Below are positions 14,301 through 26,791 of a stretch of 64,000 bases of DNA, piece after piece. The stretch is taken from the NCBI GenBank assembly GCA_013396995.1, contig VWZP01005794.1, positions 2,119,355 to 2,183,354 on the forward strand, in the 5' to 3' direction. The notes beneath the pieces were generated by a model that did not search any database, was not told where the DNA came from, and saw nothing but the letters and a program-made list of their open reading frames with translations. The DNA comes from Dicaeum eximium (lineage: Eukaryota; Chordata; Aves; Passeriformes; Dicaeidae). How positions within the stretch are numbered: position 1 is the first letter of the stretch; every line of letters begins with the position of its first letter. A program made the position numbers and the translations under genes.

Positions 14301-17300
14301 ATTTTAATTCCGTTTATATAATATTTCTAGGTATACAGAAATGTGTCCTTCAGAAATGTGTCCTTACAGGTAAGTATTACTTATTGGCACCTTGAAAGGA
14401 AAATGTTCAAATAAGCTCTGATTATAAACACTACTTTTTTCTTGGATATTAAGACATCAAGGTGAAGCCATTAGTGACAAATAAGTGAAAACTGAAAAAT
14501 GTTCTAGGAAATGGAGGCTTTACATATGACCATTAGTGAAAATAAAAGAGAAGGGCTGAAGGAAGTGGTTGTGCGGGTTGGGGAGAAGCCTGTAACCATT
14601 TAGGAGCAACGTCCACTAGATTTTTTCAGCCAATATTCAGAAGGCTATGGTGTGCCATTTAGAATTCAGTAGCAAAAAAAAATGAGGCTTCTACATGTCT
14701 CAAATCCTTACAGGTCTGAGGTTAAATTGAATATCCCCATATACAACATACAAGTGAGGTTCTTATCTTGCTGTGATACTTTTTAACAAAATATTTCAAA
14801 ATCCCGGTAAGAGTCAAACTAATTGCACTTTTATAGCTAGAAAGAAGCTGATGACAGAGTGAAATGACCAATCCAGGATTTAGCCACTGATTGGCCACTC
14901 ACCTATTGATTCACAGCTACTCTCTGAAGAAACAAAACACCAGAATTAAAATTTTACAGTAGAGCCCTTTTAGAAACTAAATCTAAGGAGAAAAGTTGAG
15001 GTGAAGTTCTTAAATAAAAAGTAGTAAAAATGCAACTACAACATTGGGACTACCTTGATGTGATGCTATAGCTTCAGATGTTAATTTCTAGTAGAAATGC
15101 TCTGCATATACACACATATTTTGAAGTCTGTGTAAGGATATGGAAACAGCAAAGAGTTACTGCTTGTTAATATAACAGAAGTTGATTCAGCTAAGTCTCA
15201 TGTCAGTCTAACTCAACTGTAGTAAGTGATCTTATAATTCCTACCAATATTCTATAAATTACATTAATCTAATGAGCTACTGCTTGACTTTTCAGGGAAA
15301 AACAAAACAAAACAAANAACACCATTTGATCAATGCAATCAAGAGTTTTGACAATACAAGTTGTCCTCTCCTTGCCTCCTGTCTGGTACGAGACAGACTT
15401 GTTTTGAATTAACCTGTGAGGGAACCTCCCTGTTTCACTAACTTAGTAGAATACAGAACCTTTGCTTCTATAGCCACATAACCACTTCTGGCAATATGCA
15501 ATGCAAGTTTGGAAAGGCATATTGGAAATTCCAGTGTGAGGGAAGCTGTGTTGTGTCAGTGTGCACACTGCCTGCTTCGTGCTCACCACAGGGAAAAGGC
15601 TGCACATGAAGAACCTGAGCTCAGACACAGAGATTATACATAGTCTGCAACCACAAGTGGAGACCTTATTGTCTCCAATTATTTGTACTCTTTGTTCATA
15701 CCCATTTTGTCTTTTCTGTGCATCTATGGAGTGGGAGACTCCTGCTGCAGACATTTTTTCCCTCTTTAACCTAAAGTTCTGTAGTGTAAGCAGCTAAGAC
15801 TTCATTGAAGCTAGTACCTCATGGCATCTCCCACATAAAAATTGAACTGAATTATGCTTAGTTTGGATACAGCTGTGATACCAGAGGGATGAGGACTTGA
15901 GTATTAGAGCTGCTTCTCTGTCACAAAAAACCTTTATACATTACATTATTAAAAGGTAATGAGGAGGAATGGGCTCCAACCCTGTTTTTTATGCAACATA
16001 CCCATCCCAACAGGTCAATACAGATTCCCTTTACCATGTGTGTCAATGTAACAGAAGAGTAAATCTCAGTTAAACAGTCTAGAAATTGTCTAGACTTCAA
16101 GAAGTTCCCTAAGTTTTGATAAAGAAAATTGCTCTTGCAATGTTTAATTAGCTTTGAATATTTCCAATTTCACGCCTCCAATATATGTCCCTAAACCAAT
16201 TAGAATTTCAAAGAAAAATATTTCCTAACATAAGTCAAACAAGAAAAAATCTAAATTAAGTTTCCACATTTATTATATTCCAATGGTTTTCTTCTCTTAC
16301 TTTATAAAATTCTTCAACTGTATCAGTTCATCAGAAGGTGATTAATTTGATATTAATGAGCTACAGTTTAGGGTACCATAGCTTTTCAGCCTATCTTTTG
16401 TCACTTCACACAATATTAAAAGGTGGTTTAATAGTTTTGCCTTTACTACCTGTTTTGTTAATGTCATAGAGTTTTTTTACAATTTGTAATATATTTTAAA
16501 TCCCTGAGGTGTTTTGAAAATACGTTCAATATTCATGTGAATGTTTCACATAGGTATACACCAAGTAAACTTACCACTGGCCTTATTTGTGGTTTCTTTT
16601 AGCTTGTACAGGCAGACCCTCTAATTTTAATGCTTTGTTTTAGTGATCACAGGTTCAGGTCCAAGACCATTAATTCCTATGATCTCAAACACCTGGACCT
16701 CATAGGATTTATGCCTTCTTATTGCCACCTACAGTCTCATCAACTCACTTTCTACACCTTGCTTTCAATTTTGTATCACAAGTAATTTAACCTTGTTGTC
16801 AGTTTTGTTGAGTCTTGACATTTAAAAACACAATAATACAGAGCTTAATTAACTTGTTTGGGGCATCAATTTTACCTTTTTTTTAAGTCTATATTTTTGG
16901 CATTGTACTTCCATTAAACTAAAATTTACCTATCATGGCACAAAAATACAAAAGGATCAAAACACAAAATAAGACACTAATTTTGGCCCATCATTCTCAT
17001 AGCTACCTTTAGAATATACCACATAGATTTTCAAGTAAAGAATTGTGGTTTTTTCCCTTTTACCAATATAGGCTGGTCCACTGCTTTCAGAGGTCCACTG
17101 ACTGAAAGAAGTTACTATTCTGTTCTTGAATATTTACAAAATGTCAACTTTGATCTGAAAGAAACACTTAGACAAGTAGACAAGTTTCTGACATAAGCAG
17201 CATCTGAGAACAGTTGTTTGTGATGTAAGAGAGCTCAGCAATTTAAAATATAGTAAAAAAACCTCAAATTGTATCTTGAAAATGAGAGTAATATGAGAGA

Positions 17301-19980
17301 TCTCTGAACTAATTTGCTTCCATTATGTAATTTCACTAATTTCACAATTTTTGATTTGTACCCTATTAAACCGCAGGAATAGAGAGTTCCACAAAACATC
17401 TGAGAACACTTTAAACTGATTGAACACAATCTCACCAGTTATACCAATGGACTGTTTCAATCTTAGAAAACTTTGTTAGCTGCTCACCACTAATGGATGT
17501 GAGATCTTGAATGCTATATGACATTGGATACAAAGAAGTCATGACCATCAATTATTTCAACAAGACTGTAATTGTAAACTTCCTTACAAAATACCCACAA
17601 AACAACTAGTGATTTCCTAAATATGTTAATGCAGTATTATTTTGACATGACTCTGTAGATACAACAGTTTTATTAAGTGCAAACTCTAATGGATCTGCAC
17701 TTGATAGTAGTAGGAGTGGAGGGAAAAACAAACAAACAAACAAACACGTATGTGCCTTGTTTCTGCCTGTCCAATAGCAAATGGGTAGCAGAATAAAATA
17801 AACAATAAATAAATAAACCAGTAAATAAACCCACGAAGTTTACATCAATATTTCTACCAATACCTCCTCTCCTATTTTACTAGTTGTTAGCAAAGGCTGT
17901 ATTCAGGTTGCATTTCGTATTTATTCCCTGGAGTTTAGTAAATTACTGTGTAGGTTTTCTTGGTTTTTTGTGAGTTTGGTTTGTGCTTGTTTTGGTTTCT
18001 GTTTGGTCAGGATTTCTTTTTAAATGCCACTACCACTTTTGTTTTTTCTGAGGGAAAAGTTTGCAATACCCAGGATTTGGAGATTCAGTGGGTAAGAATT
18101 AGAGTCAGTTCTACTGCTACCTAAAAAACTTGAACCCAACCAATCATTAGAAAATAGAAATAAATAGGAAAAAAAAAAAAAAACAAACAAAAAGCCTGGA
18201 CAAAAAAATTCTAACCAGTACATTTTTCTTGTATTTTTCATTCACACCAGTATACCAGGAAAAGAAAATTAAAACCTCAAAAACCTGTGTATAAATAAAT
18301 AATTTCTGAATTGATCATGAGTTTCACTGACAACAGCTTGAAATCACTAAGCCTACAAGAAGTATATTTTCTCTTTTCTTCACACTTATGCTCCCTTATC
18401 TCTCACACAGACCATAGCACACACGACCCAAACAGAAAGTAAAATTCCTATAATGTAGAGCTTATCTTTAAAGAAAAAGATTTAGGTTTTTTGTTGGTTA
18501 TTATCTAAGTCTAAAAAATAACCAAAAGAAGATTTGAGGGGCAGCTAAATCCATAAAATGTCTTTGAAGTGCTGAGTATGACCTAAGCACTGAAAAAAGT
18601 ATCTCTGCTTTATGCCTTTAAAAGGCGATTATGACATTTAATTTTGCAAATCATGTAACAGAGTGGTTAAATCTTTTAACTTTTGTTTTATTCTCAATTT
18701 TCTTTTAAAAGCTACATTTTAAACATGGAGAAAACCCACTACTGACAAGCATGCAGTGAGCAAAGAGAAGTAAAGTTTAGAATTTGCAGTTGTCATAGAA
18801 TTCTGGTAGAGGGTCCCAGAAAAATAATTATCTGCAAATAGACTGAACTCCACTCATACTTGACTTCTCACAGTTAGGGTAGAGTAGGTTATTCTTTCAT
18901 TTAAAGACTTATTTTGCAAATAAGCTATTTTGCATGCAGATTTCATCATGATTAAACTCAGGAATGGATGACAAGTGGGTAGTATTTGGAACTGAAAGTT
19001 TTGAAGAAAAAGAACAACCAAAAATACAAATAAAACCACACACCACAAAAAAACAATGCTGGAAAAGCTTTTTCTTTGTCCAGGTGAAGATTGATCAAAC
19101 GAGCAGCACTGAAATATGTTCCACTTTCTTTTACTGAATCACTGTTGCCATTTGCTTCACAGAATAGCTGACTTGACAGCATCGAAGACAACTGCAGTAT
19201 CCCACAGCTGTCTATCACTCACTGCTTAACTCATTTTCCCCCAAAATGCTCCTTTCTCAGTACTTTAGTACAACTGACATTTTTAAATTCAAATATGCAG
19301 TATAAGATTTTAAAATCCAAGAAAGAAAAACCAAATCAAAACAAACCAACCAAAAACCCTCCCAAAAAACCCCAAAACTAAACCAAAATGCCCCACAGCT
19401 TCTTTGTTACAGCCATGCTGTACTGGAAGGTAAAACCCAGGCAAGCACAAATCTAATTTCCAGTCAGTTTAGGAGACTTCTTCTCTTACAAGGTGCCCAC
19501 AGTCACCCCAGAAATTCAAAGACGATGATTGAGCAAATTTTCCTCTGCTGCCACTAGGAAGCTGCATATAGAATGTACATCAAATTGACTGCATCTTTAA
19601 GAAGTAAGCAAAATTTCACACATTTTGCAGCAGAGATACCAGTTTTATCACAAGTTTAGGCTTCCAAAACCAGTTTTTCATCTCCAAATAGAAATGGGAA
19701 AGCCTGGTCCACTCTGTTTTAGAAAGCTTCATGACTTCTCTCCAGCCTCCAAAATAAAAGATTTTCAAAGAACCAAAGAACTAAAATATGTAGAAGAATG
19801 AAAAAATTATCTAATAACATAGCAGTCTCAAACTATGTTTCAAGTAAGAGAGATTTCCATTGAGATGAAGCATATATTTCTACTAAAGGTCCTTTCAGTT
19901 CAAATGCTGGCTTTCTGTAAAGCAGGGCACATGGTCTAAAACTTAGATTTAGAAGCAGACAAATCCTGAGAAGAATATAG
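11306..19980. other. Plain intronic DNA with short A-rich repeats
   Basis: No gene or clear transposon is seen. It contains a 13-bp tandem duplication (GTTCTCAATTTTT twice, near 13230-13257), a 16-bp duplication near 14337-14370 (CAGAAATGTGTCCTT), an ambiguous base at 15317 inside an (AAAAC)n tract, and A/C-rich stretches near 17727-17830 and 19320-19390. Confidence 0.6.
17727..17832. repeat. (AAAC)n and (AAAT)n microsatellite tracts
   Basis: About five AAAC units occur near 17727-17746. About 50 bp later there is a mixed AATA/AAAC tract (AATAAATAAATAAACC and relatives, near 17795-17832). Both are simple repeats likely to be length-variable. Confidence 0.8.
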
Positions 19981-19984
19981 GCAT

Positions 19985-20135
19985 GGAACCTGGGAATGGA
20001 GGGACAGGATCAAGAAAGCAAAGGAAGGCACAGCTGAAGCTGAATCAGGCAAGGGATGTGAACAATATGGACAGCTTCTGCAGGTATGTTAGTCAGAAAA
20101 AGAAGACAAAAGAAACTGTACTCCCCAATAAATCA
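19985..20135 (+). mobile_element. CR1 LINE, sense, ORF2 fragment left of a nested insertion
   Basis: The block AGGATCAAGAAAGCAAAGG ... GGCAAGGGATGTGAACAA ... TTCTGCAGGTATGTTAGTCA matches the CR1 ORF2 region between the endonuclease and reverse-transcriptase domains. It ends near CTGTACTCCCC, where an antisense CR1 begins. The same element resumes at about 20340. The match is to the family pattern from memory and the left edge is approximate. Confidence 0.75.
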
Positions 20136-20339
20136 GAATCACACACAGCAATTTAGATTGGAAAGGCCCTCTAAGATCATGGAATCCAACCCTACCTGAT
20201 CCTCATGTGGTCAACTAGGCCATGGCACTAAGTACCATACCCAGTCATTTCCTGAACACCTCCAGGGTAACTCCACCATCTTTCTGGGTAGTCCATTCCA
20301 ATGTTTAACCACTCGTTCTGTGAAAAAATCCCTCCTGAT
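20136..20339 (-). mobile_element. CR1 LINE 3' fragment, antisense, nested inside another CR1
   Basis: On the plus strand this reads AATCACACACAGCAATTTAG, GATTGGAAAGGCCC and ATCATGGAATCCAACCC, the complement of a CR1 3' end. It then continues through AACACCTCCAGGG to GTGAAAAAATCCCTCCTGAT. It is a roughly 200-bp 5'-truncated copy inserted in the opposite direction into an older sense CR1. No target-site duplication is obvious by eye. Confidence 0.85.
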
Positions 20340-21565
20340 TACATGGAGGAGGCCGTGCTACTTGATTTCTTTTTTGTCTCTGTTTTCACTGTCAAGTGCT
20401 CTTCCCTCATCTTTCAAGTCCCTGAACCTCAAAGCAATACTTTGACCTCTGCAAGATGTTTGATACAGTCCCCCCAGACTTCCTCGCTTCTAATTTGGAA
20501 AGATGTGGGTTTGATGGATGGACCAGTCAATGGAGAAGAACTTGGGTGGATAGCTGCATGCAAAGATGGTGGTCAACAGCTCACTGTCCAAATAGAGATG
20601 AATCACAAGAGCTGCCCCTCATGGGTCAAATCAGGACTGATACTGCTCAATACATTTAATAAGGACACGTGAACAAGTGCAGCCTCAGCAAGTGTGCAGC
20701 TGGGTGTTGTGGTTGATACGCTTGACAGAAGGGGTGTCATCAAGAAGGATGTTGTCAGGTTTGACAAATAGACCCATGGAAACTTCATGAAATTCAATCA
20801 GGCCAAGTACAAGGTCCTGCAACTGGGTCAGGGCACTTGCTTATATCAGCGCATGCTAAGGAATGAATGGATTGAGAACAGCCCTGTGAAGAAGGATCCA
20901 GGAATAGTGGTGAATAAGATGCCTGGATGTCTGTAAGTACACATTGCCTGGAGGTGAGCAGGCAATGTGTACTTACAGGCCAGAAGGCCAGCTATATCCT
21001 GAGCTAGATCAAAAGCAGTGTGACCAGCAGGGTAAGGCAGGGGATTATCCCCTTCTTGTAAGACCCTGTTCTTGTAAGACCCCAACCAGAATACAGCATC
21101 CAGGTCTAGAGGCCACAGCACAAGAATGTCACAGATCTCTTAGAGCAGGGGCAGGCCATGAAACACATTTCCTGTAAAGAAAGGCTGAGAGAGTTTGAGT
21201 TGTTCACCATAGAGAAGGTTCCAGGGAGATCCCACTGGGGCCTTTCAATACTTAAAGTTATAGGAATGATGGAAAGAAATTCTTTAACAAGGTCTGAAGT
21301 GTTAGGAAGAGTGACAAGGTTTTAAAGCATTTTGTAGATTAAGATAAGACATAAGAACATCTTTTACAACATTATGGTGAAACACTAGAACAGGTTGCTC
21401 ATGGAAGATGTGGATGTCCTATCATTGGAGGTATTCAAGGTCAGATTTGACTGGGCTTTGAGCAATCTGATCTAGTAAAAGATGTCCCTGCTCATTGCAG
21501 GGTGTTGAAACTAGATTGTCTTTAAGGTTCCTTCCAACCCAAACTATTCTATTAAAATGCTCAAC
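20340..21565 (+). pseudogene. CR1 LINE, sense: reverse-transcriptase relic and 3' end
   Basis: After the nested insertion the CR1 frame resumes with a block resembling TTCTTTGCCTCTGTTTTCAC. It then jumps to a reverse-transcriptase relic. At 20456 a frame starting MFDTVPPDF and containing GFDGWT matches the CR1/RTE palm segment around the first catalytic Asp. The middle of the domain (roughly 700 bp of the usual element) is missing, and frameshifts follow. The C-terminal region and 3' UTR run to CCTTCCAACCCAAACTATTC at about 21550. It is dead: stops, frameshifts, an internal deletion and an inverted-repeat insertion at 20931-20978. Confidence 0.88.
20931..20978. repeat. Perfect 20-bp inverted repeat inside CR1
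   Basis: Left arm 20931-20950 (CTGTAAGTACACATTGCCTG) is exactly complementary to right arm 20959-20978, with an 8-nt loop GAGGTGAG. The right arm fits the expected CR1 sequence (…GGCAATGTGT.CTTACAG.CCAGAAGG), so the left arm is the inserted part. Confidence 0.95.
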
Positions 21566-24500
21566 TTATAGACAGCTAAGGTAGTCCTTCAAGTTGTAAA
21601 GTCAAAGAAGACAAACAGACACTTCTGCTTTGAGATTATTTCTCTAATGTTAACAAAGGCTTCTAATATTAATTGGCTTTTGAAATATTTAATGGTTATA
21701 ATCTTTTATGAATAGCTCTGTATCCAGCTATCACAAATTTAGGGAGCTAGTCAGGCAAGGGTCACCCTAGCTGCTGGGTAGTACACGGACCAGGTGAGGA
21801 TTTCACAGTCAACAGTTCTCAGGAGACTTCTAATGAAAACTTTGATTAAAACAGGCAATTTTGAAAACTAAAGCTGTAGCAGGAGAAGTAACTGTTTTAT
21901 GCATGCCATGTTTTATGACTGCGAAGCCCTGTAATCAAGTACTGCCATCCTCAGTAACAGACCATAAGCTTTGTAAAGGGTTTGCAAGGCCTCAGGACCA
22001 ATTCTTGCTACAGTCAGGTTCACCCTGCATGAAATTCTCAAATTTGCCTGCAGCTTTGCTTTACTTCATTTAGCTGTGATAGCAATTTCTCTAATTGACT
22101 GGCTGTCTAAGGCTAATTTGGTTTCATGGTTTTTTTTCCTCCCTTTTTTTCTGATGGGACAACCAGAGTTTTAAATTAATAGCTGTAGCAAACAGTCTAT
22201 GCAGAATGAAGTATTTTGCAACTGGCACAATGACATGGTTCAGAGAAATACAAGCCTGCTTTGAGTTTTTGAGAAGTAGAGATAAAGGATGCAGTCCAGG
22301 GAAATACATGTACAGGAACAAAAAGAGATGAGACAAAGACTTGGCATTAGGGAGCCCACAGTTATAAGCAGCTCACTCAACTACAGAAATGCAGACCCAG
22401 ACAAAACTGGGTTTAGGAGTAACAAAAAACCAAAGGAGTAGTAGCTAACATGCATGGGACACCATATTAAGTAAGTATGGATGAGACATGGAACTGCAGA
22501 CCATAGAAGAAAGAGAAAGCATATAAAATAATTTTAGGGAAGAATAACCCCAAGTGCATCTTAAACTGATGAATAGGAAAACATCAAATAGTGGACCCAG
22601 ATGAATGGAAGAATAAGCATGATACTAGGAAAAAGAGCAGAAACCAGTAACTGTTTGTGCAACTATAACTACCCTCTTGTTCCTTTTTCCTTTTCTGTAA
22701 AACTTTCATCTGGACTCATAATGAGTAGATATTCAAGACTGATTACTACACAGAAAGAATGCTGACTCTTTCCCCATAAATAAGATTTTTGCATATCCAA
22801 AACTGCTGCTTTAACCTTCTTGTGACTTCAGGTTTACAATCCACTGACACAACACAAATGTGCCTTGTGTTGTTAAGCAAGTGTAAGAAAGGCACAGGTC
22901 TCATACAGCCAAGGAGATTATGTGACCTTCCATGCCTCCCATAGCCCTTTTTAACTCAATCCTATGAGCCAGCTTCAAAGAACCTTAAGGCAAGATTTCT
23001 CTAAAGTATTCCATGCATAAAAAATTCTATAAATGTTTTAGGAAGTTTTCCAGTATATACAAGATAAAAGATTTCAAAGTGTTGAAGCGTACAAATATGA
23101 AATACAGAGTTAACAAGTACTCTAAATGGTTTTGCAGACTCATTTATAGCAACACATATACCTAATGAACTTAATGAGATTACTTGGGTGAATAAACATT
23201 ATTTAGATATTCAATACACAAAGTAGTCCAATAGGTAGTACAAAAACATGGAGGTGAGTATCATGTGATAGATTTGAACAAATCTCAAAAGTTTCAGTTA
23301 AAATGCAGTGTCTACATTGTGTACTACAAGCAGCCTAGTCCCTTTCTTCACCATTAACAAGTTAGTGACACACCACCTGTTTTCTTCATTACTAAGCAAG
23401 AGCAGCACCTTAGTAAAAATTTAGATATGCCTGTTGTGATTAATATATTTTGCTGCAAACTTCCCATCTATCTGCCTTATTATATGAACTGCAAAAGGAA
23501 AACTTGAAAAGTTATGCAAATGAAACCTTCAATATATGGGAAGGATATGAAAAACAAAGTAATTCAAAGTGCAATTATTAATGGTTTAGTTATACAAGAG
23601 AAGATGAAAAGCAAGGTATGTGACTGTATTTATATGCTAACTATCCATCTAACACAGCAAATTATACAACCTTTAATTAATCAGGATAACAGCTGCTGGC
23701 TACAGTAACGTAGCAAATCCAACTTCCTATTTTCTATCGTAATAACCCACGGGGTTTATTCCAGAAATACTGATTCAACCCTGCATCACACTATACCTTT
23801 TGTCAGTTTAAAAGAATAAAAATCTGGAAACAATGATTCCAGATGAGATAGAGATTTTTTAATTTTCTTTTATTTTTGCAACAAAAGACAAAAAATCCCT
23901 AAGTCATCTTTGCCATTGCAGGCAGATTCATAATAAATACATAGATGTCAACAGTAGCTCTTAGTAAGCTGCAGAGACTTTTATAAAGGCATAAATACTG
24001 TTTTCATAATAAAAAGTGATACTACTTTAAGTTAAGGAAAGTAGATAACAAAAAATATAAGCAATATAAAGACTACAACAAACTAGAACTGGTATGTCTG
24101 GAAATTCATTTTTATTATCTGAGAGTTGAAAAGCCCATTCCAACTTCCCTACTTTGTGCCAGCCAAAGGAAAAAATAACTTGCTTTACAAATAAAGCCAC
24201 AAATTAATCAGGTCATAGTCATATTCATTAAAATCTAGGTAAGTGACAGTTGTATTGAATCTGAGACCATCAGAAGGCAAGTTAACACTACTGTGTACAT
24301 CCAGTAACAAGAAAAGAAATTAGGATTTAACATTTCAACCAAATAGAAGCCTGTGGAGAAATGCATCAAAAATCTCCTATGAGTAGTTTGGCAACATGCA
24401 CAAGATGCTGGCAGTATTTTGAGTTCCACATTGGTAAAGAGGAAAACACCAAGCCCAGAGCTGAAAGTTTAGGCAAAATGGAGTTTGAACAGAAAACGGC

Positions 24501-24612
24501 TTTCTTCTTTAACTACTGGCATGCTGATATTTGGCACATCAGTTTCTGTTTACAATAAATATGGAGTGAGTAGGGAAGGACACAGGTTGCTTAGCTAAAA
24601 TTCTATCTCCAG
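21566..24612. other. Plain intronic DNA
   Basis: No gene, RNA gene or recognisable transposon was seen. Composition is AT-rich and unremarkable. Confidence 0.6.
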
Positions 24613-26790
24613 CAAATCTGCAAGGCTGTGAACAAAAAGTTATTCCTCCAAATCCCGTTTGGCTGTAAAACTGAACAAACAAAAATGCCAACTCTGCTGA
24701 GTCACATTGCATGGCTTGTTTCAGGAAAGTACTTGGAGAAGAGACAAATTCCTTAAATTCTTTATATAGATGAATTAAAAAAAAAGAAATCCTACACAAT
24801 TTTAGTATTATAGAAGTTTTGATCTTGTTTGTTTATCAAACTATTTCAGCTTCAAGAGAACATATTTTAACTTAAAAAATAAATGTCCAGTTAGAATGAC
24901 TAGAGCATTTTGAGCAGGAGAGGCAAAGCTAGTCTCTTTCTATTCAGTAGGACTGGAGTTTGCTTATTTTGGTTGTGGGTGGGGTTTTTTGTTGTTTTTT
25001 GGGGGTTTGTTTGGTTTGGTTTGATTTTTTTTTTTTGGGGGGGGGGGGGTGGGGCGGGTTTAAGCCACCTCCAACACTCATCTATGCGATTTTTAGATCA
25101 CGCTGCACATCTGGCCTGGTTCCAGCTATGACTGAATTAAATTTCTTCATAGTAGCTAGAATGGGGTTTTGAAATGGTGATGAAAACAGTTTTGATAACA
25201 CAGGGATGTTTCAGAAATTGCTGAGCAGAGCTTACACAGTGTCAAGGCTTTTCTGTCCTGTCAACGACCAGGCTGGAAATGCACAAGATGTTCGGAGGGA
25301 ACACAGCTGGGACACCTGACCCCAGCTGACCAAAGGATTATTCTGTACCATATGGTGTCATGCTCAGCAATCAAATGGGTTGGAGTCTGGCTAGGGCTGC
25401 CATTGCTCAGAGATGTTTGGAGTGATGGCATTTGTCTTCCCCAGTAACCATTGATGTGATGGAGCTCTGCTTTTTGGAGATGTCTGAACACTTGTCTGCT
25501 AATAGGAAGCAGTGAATGAAATCCTTACTTTGATTTGCTTGCACATGCAGCTTTTGGTTTAACTATTAAACCTTGTTTATCTCAACCCACAGTTTTTTTC
25601 ACTTTTACCCTTCTAATTCTCTCCCTCATTCCACTTTGGGGCTGGTGAGCGAGTGGCTATGTGGATCTCAGCTGCCCCCTGGGGCTAAATCACAACAATA
25701 ACCTGAATACTTATTCAGATGAGGCAATGACTGCACTGAAATAATTGTGACATTTCAAAAAACTCTTGAAGTGTTTTTCACAAGTTAATATTAGTCATAT
25801 GAATACACATCAATGAAGACAGACAAGAAAGAACATGAAACGTGATATTAATATCAGCACAGTTGGGATGATGATCTCTCATCCCAAAATCTCTGGATGT
25901 AGCAGTGGCACCAAATCACGGTAGTAAATTCTTTAGGCTACACAGAAAGAGAAACAGTCCTGTTACAACACTGACTTTCCACTTCTGTTTTCCATACTGG
26001 AATGTGCTGTTCTGATTTAGGACTGGCACCTCAAAGTAGCAGAGGACCAACTCCTTAATATTACTCTCTAGTAAGCCCACTTTTACCAAAACATTTTCCT
26101 TTTGTATTTGTGATCTCAAATAGTAGCAGAAGTAAGAAATTTGTGGAGGGAGGCTACAAGTCCACTAAATCATGACATGGTATGAACCACCAACAGGGTG
26201 TTTGTTACTGATTTATGTACCAAGGACAAAGATCACAGTAGCTCTTACGTGGATCAGTAAGTCACCAGAAGGCACAAAATAATCCCTTCCAGAATCAGAG
26301 GCAGCCAAAACGACAGTTCCAAGAACTTATCTTAAAACATGTAATTACTTTTGCAAGGGCTACTAGCCACAGGAAGGATGTCTTTCCCTCATTAAGGATT
26401 GAGCTGAAAAGATTGAGGCTGTGTGAAAGCTGGAAAACAGAACACAGCTGACATAGCTTACAAATCAACTAACATAATGGTCATAGCATAACATAAAAGT
26501 CATTCTTCCTTTAGATACAAAATTCATGGGTTGATAATGAGACCTACAACATTTAATCTAATGTTTTTGGACAATTCAAGTGGAGCATATTCCATCCCAA
26601 TTTTCAGTACAGTACTTTTTTTTCTACAAAAGAACTTCCTAGACTTTCTTATTGAGAAATTTCTGCCCTTGGACATTTTAAGGAAATAGCATTCCAGATT
26701 TCTGACTCCTGGTCTTTTGAATATTGCTGAAATTCAACATTTAAGTGAAAGCGGTTTCACTTCTTTAACCCATTCATATACTTGAGAACA
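24613..26790. repeat. Tandem duplication, copy 1 (probable assembly artefact)
   Basis: This 2178-bp segment, starting CAAATCTGCAAGGCTGTG and ending ATATACTTGAGAACA, reappears at 26792-29007. The offset is a constant 2179 until the gap in copy 2. Compared by eye the copies agree except at 24985 (T) versus 27164 (C). It contains an uninterrupted T12-G13 run at 25025-25049. No gene was seen inside. Confidence 0.95.
25025..25058. repeat. Poly-T/poly-G homopolymer junction
   Basis: Twelve T are followed by thirteen G, then T, GGGGCGGG. Just upstream is a G/T-rich stretch (GGGTGGGG, GGGGGTTTG). Such runs are difficult for polymerases and assemblers. This is exactly the place where copy 2 has its N gap. 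The G-runs could form a G-quadruplex, which is inference. Confidence 0.9.
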
Positions 26791-26791
26791 N
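26791..26791. other. Single-N junction between duplicate copies
   Basis: One ambiguous base separates the end of copy 1 (TTGAGAACA) from the start of copy 2 (CAAATCTGC). A one-base placeholder between identical blocks is typical of a contig join or scaffolding gap. Confidence 0.9.

Noticed and set aside
20301..20672. 123-codon frame as a host gene
   Set aside because: It spans the end of an antisense CR1 and a CR1 reverse-transcriptase relic in another frame.
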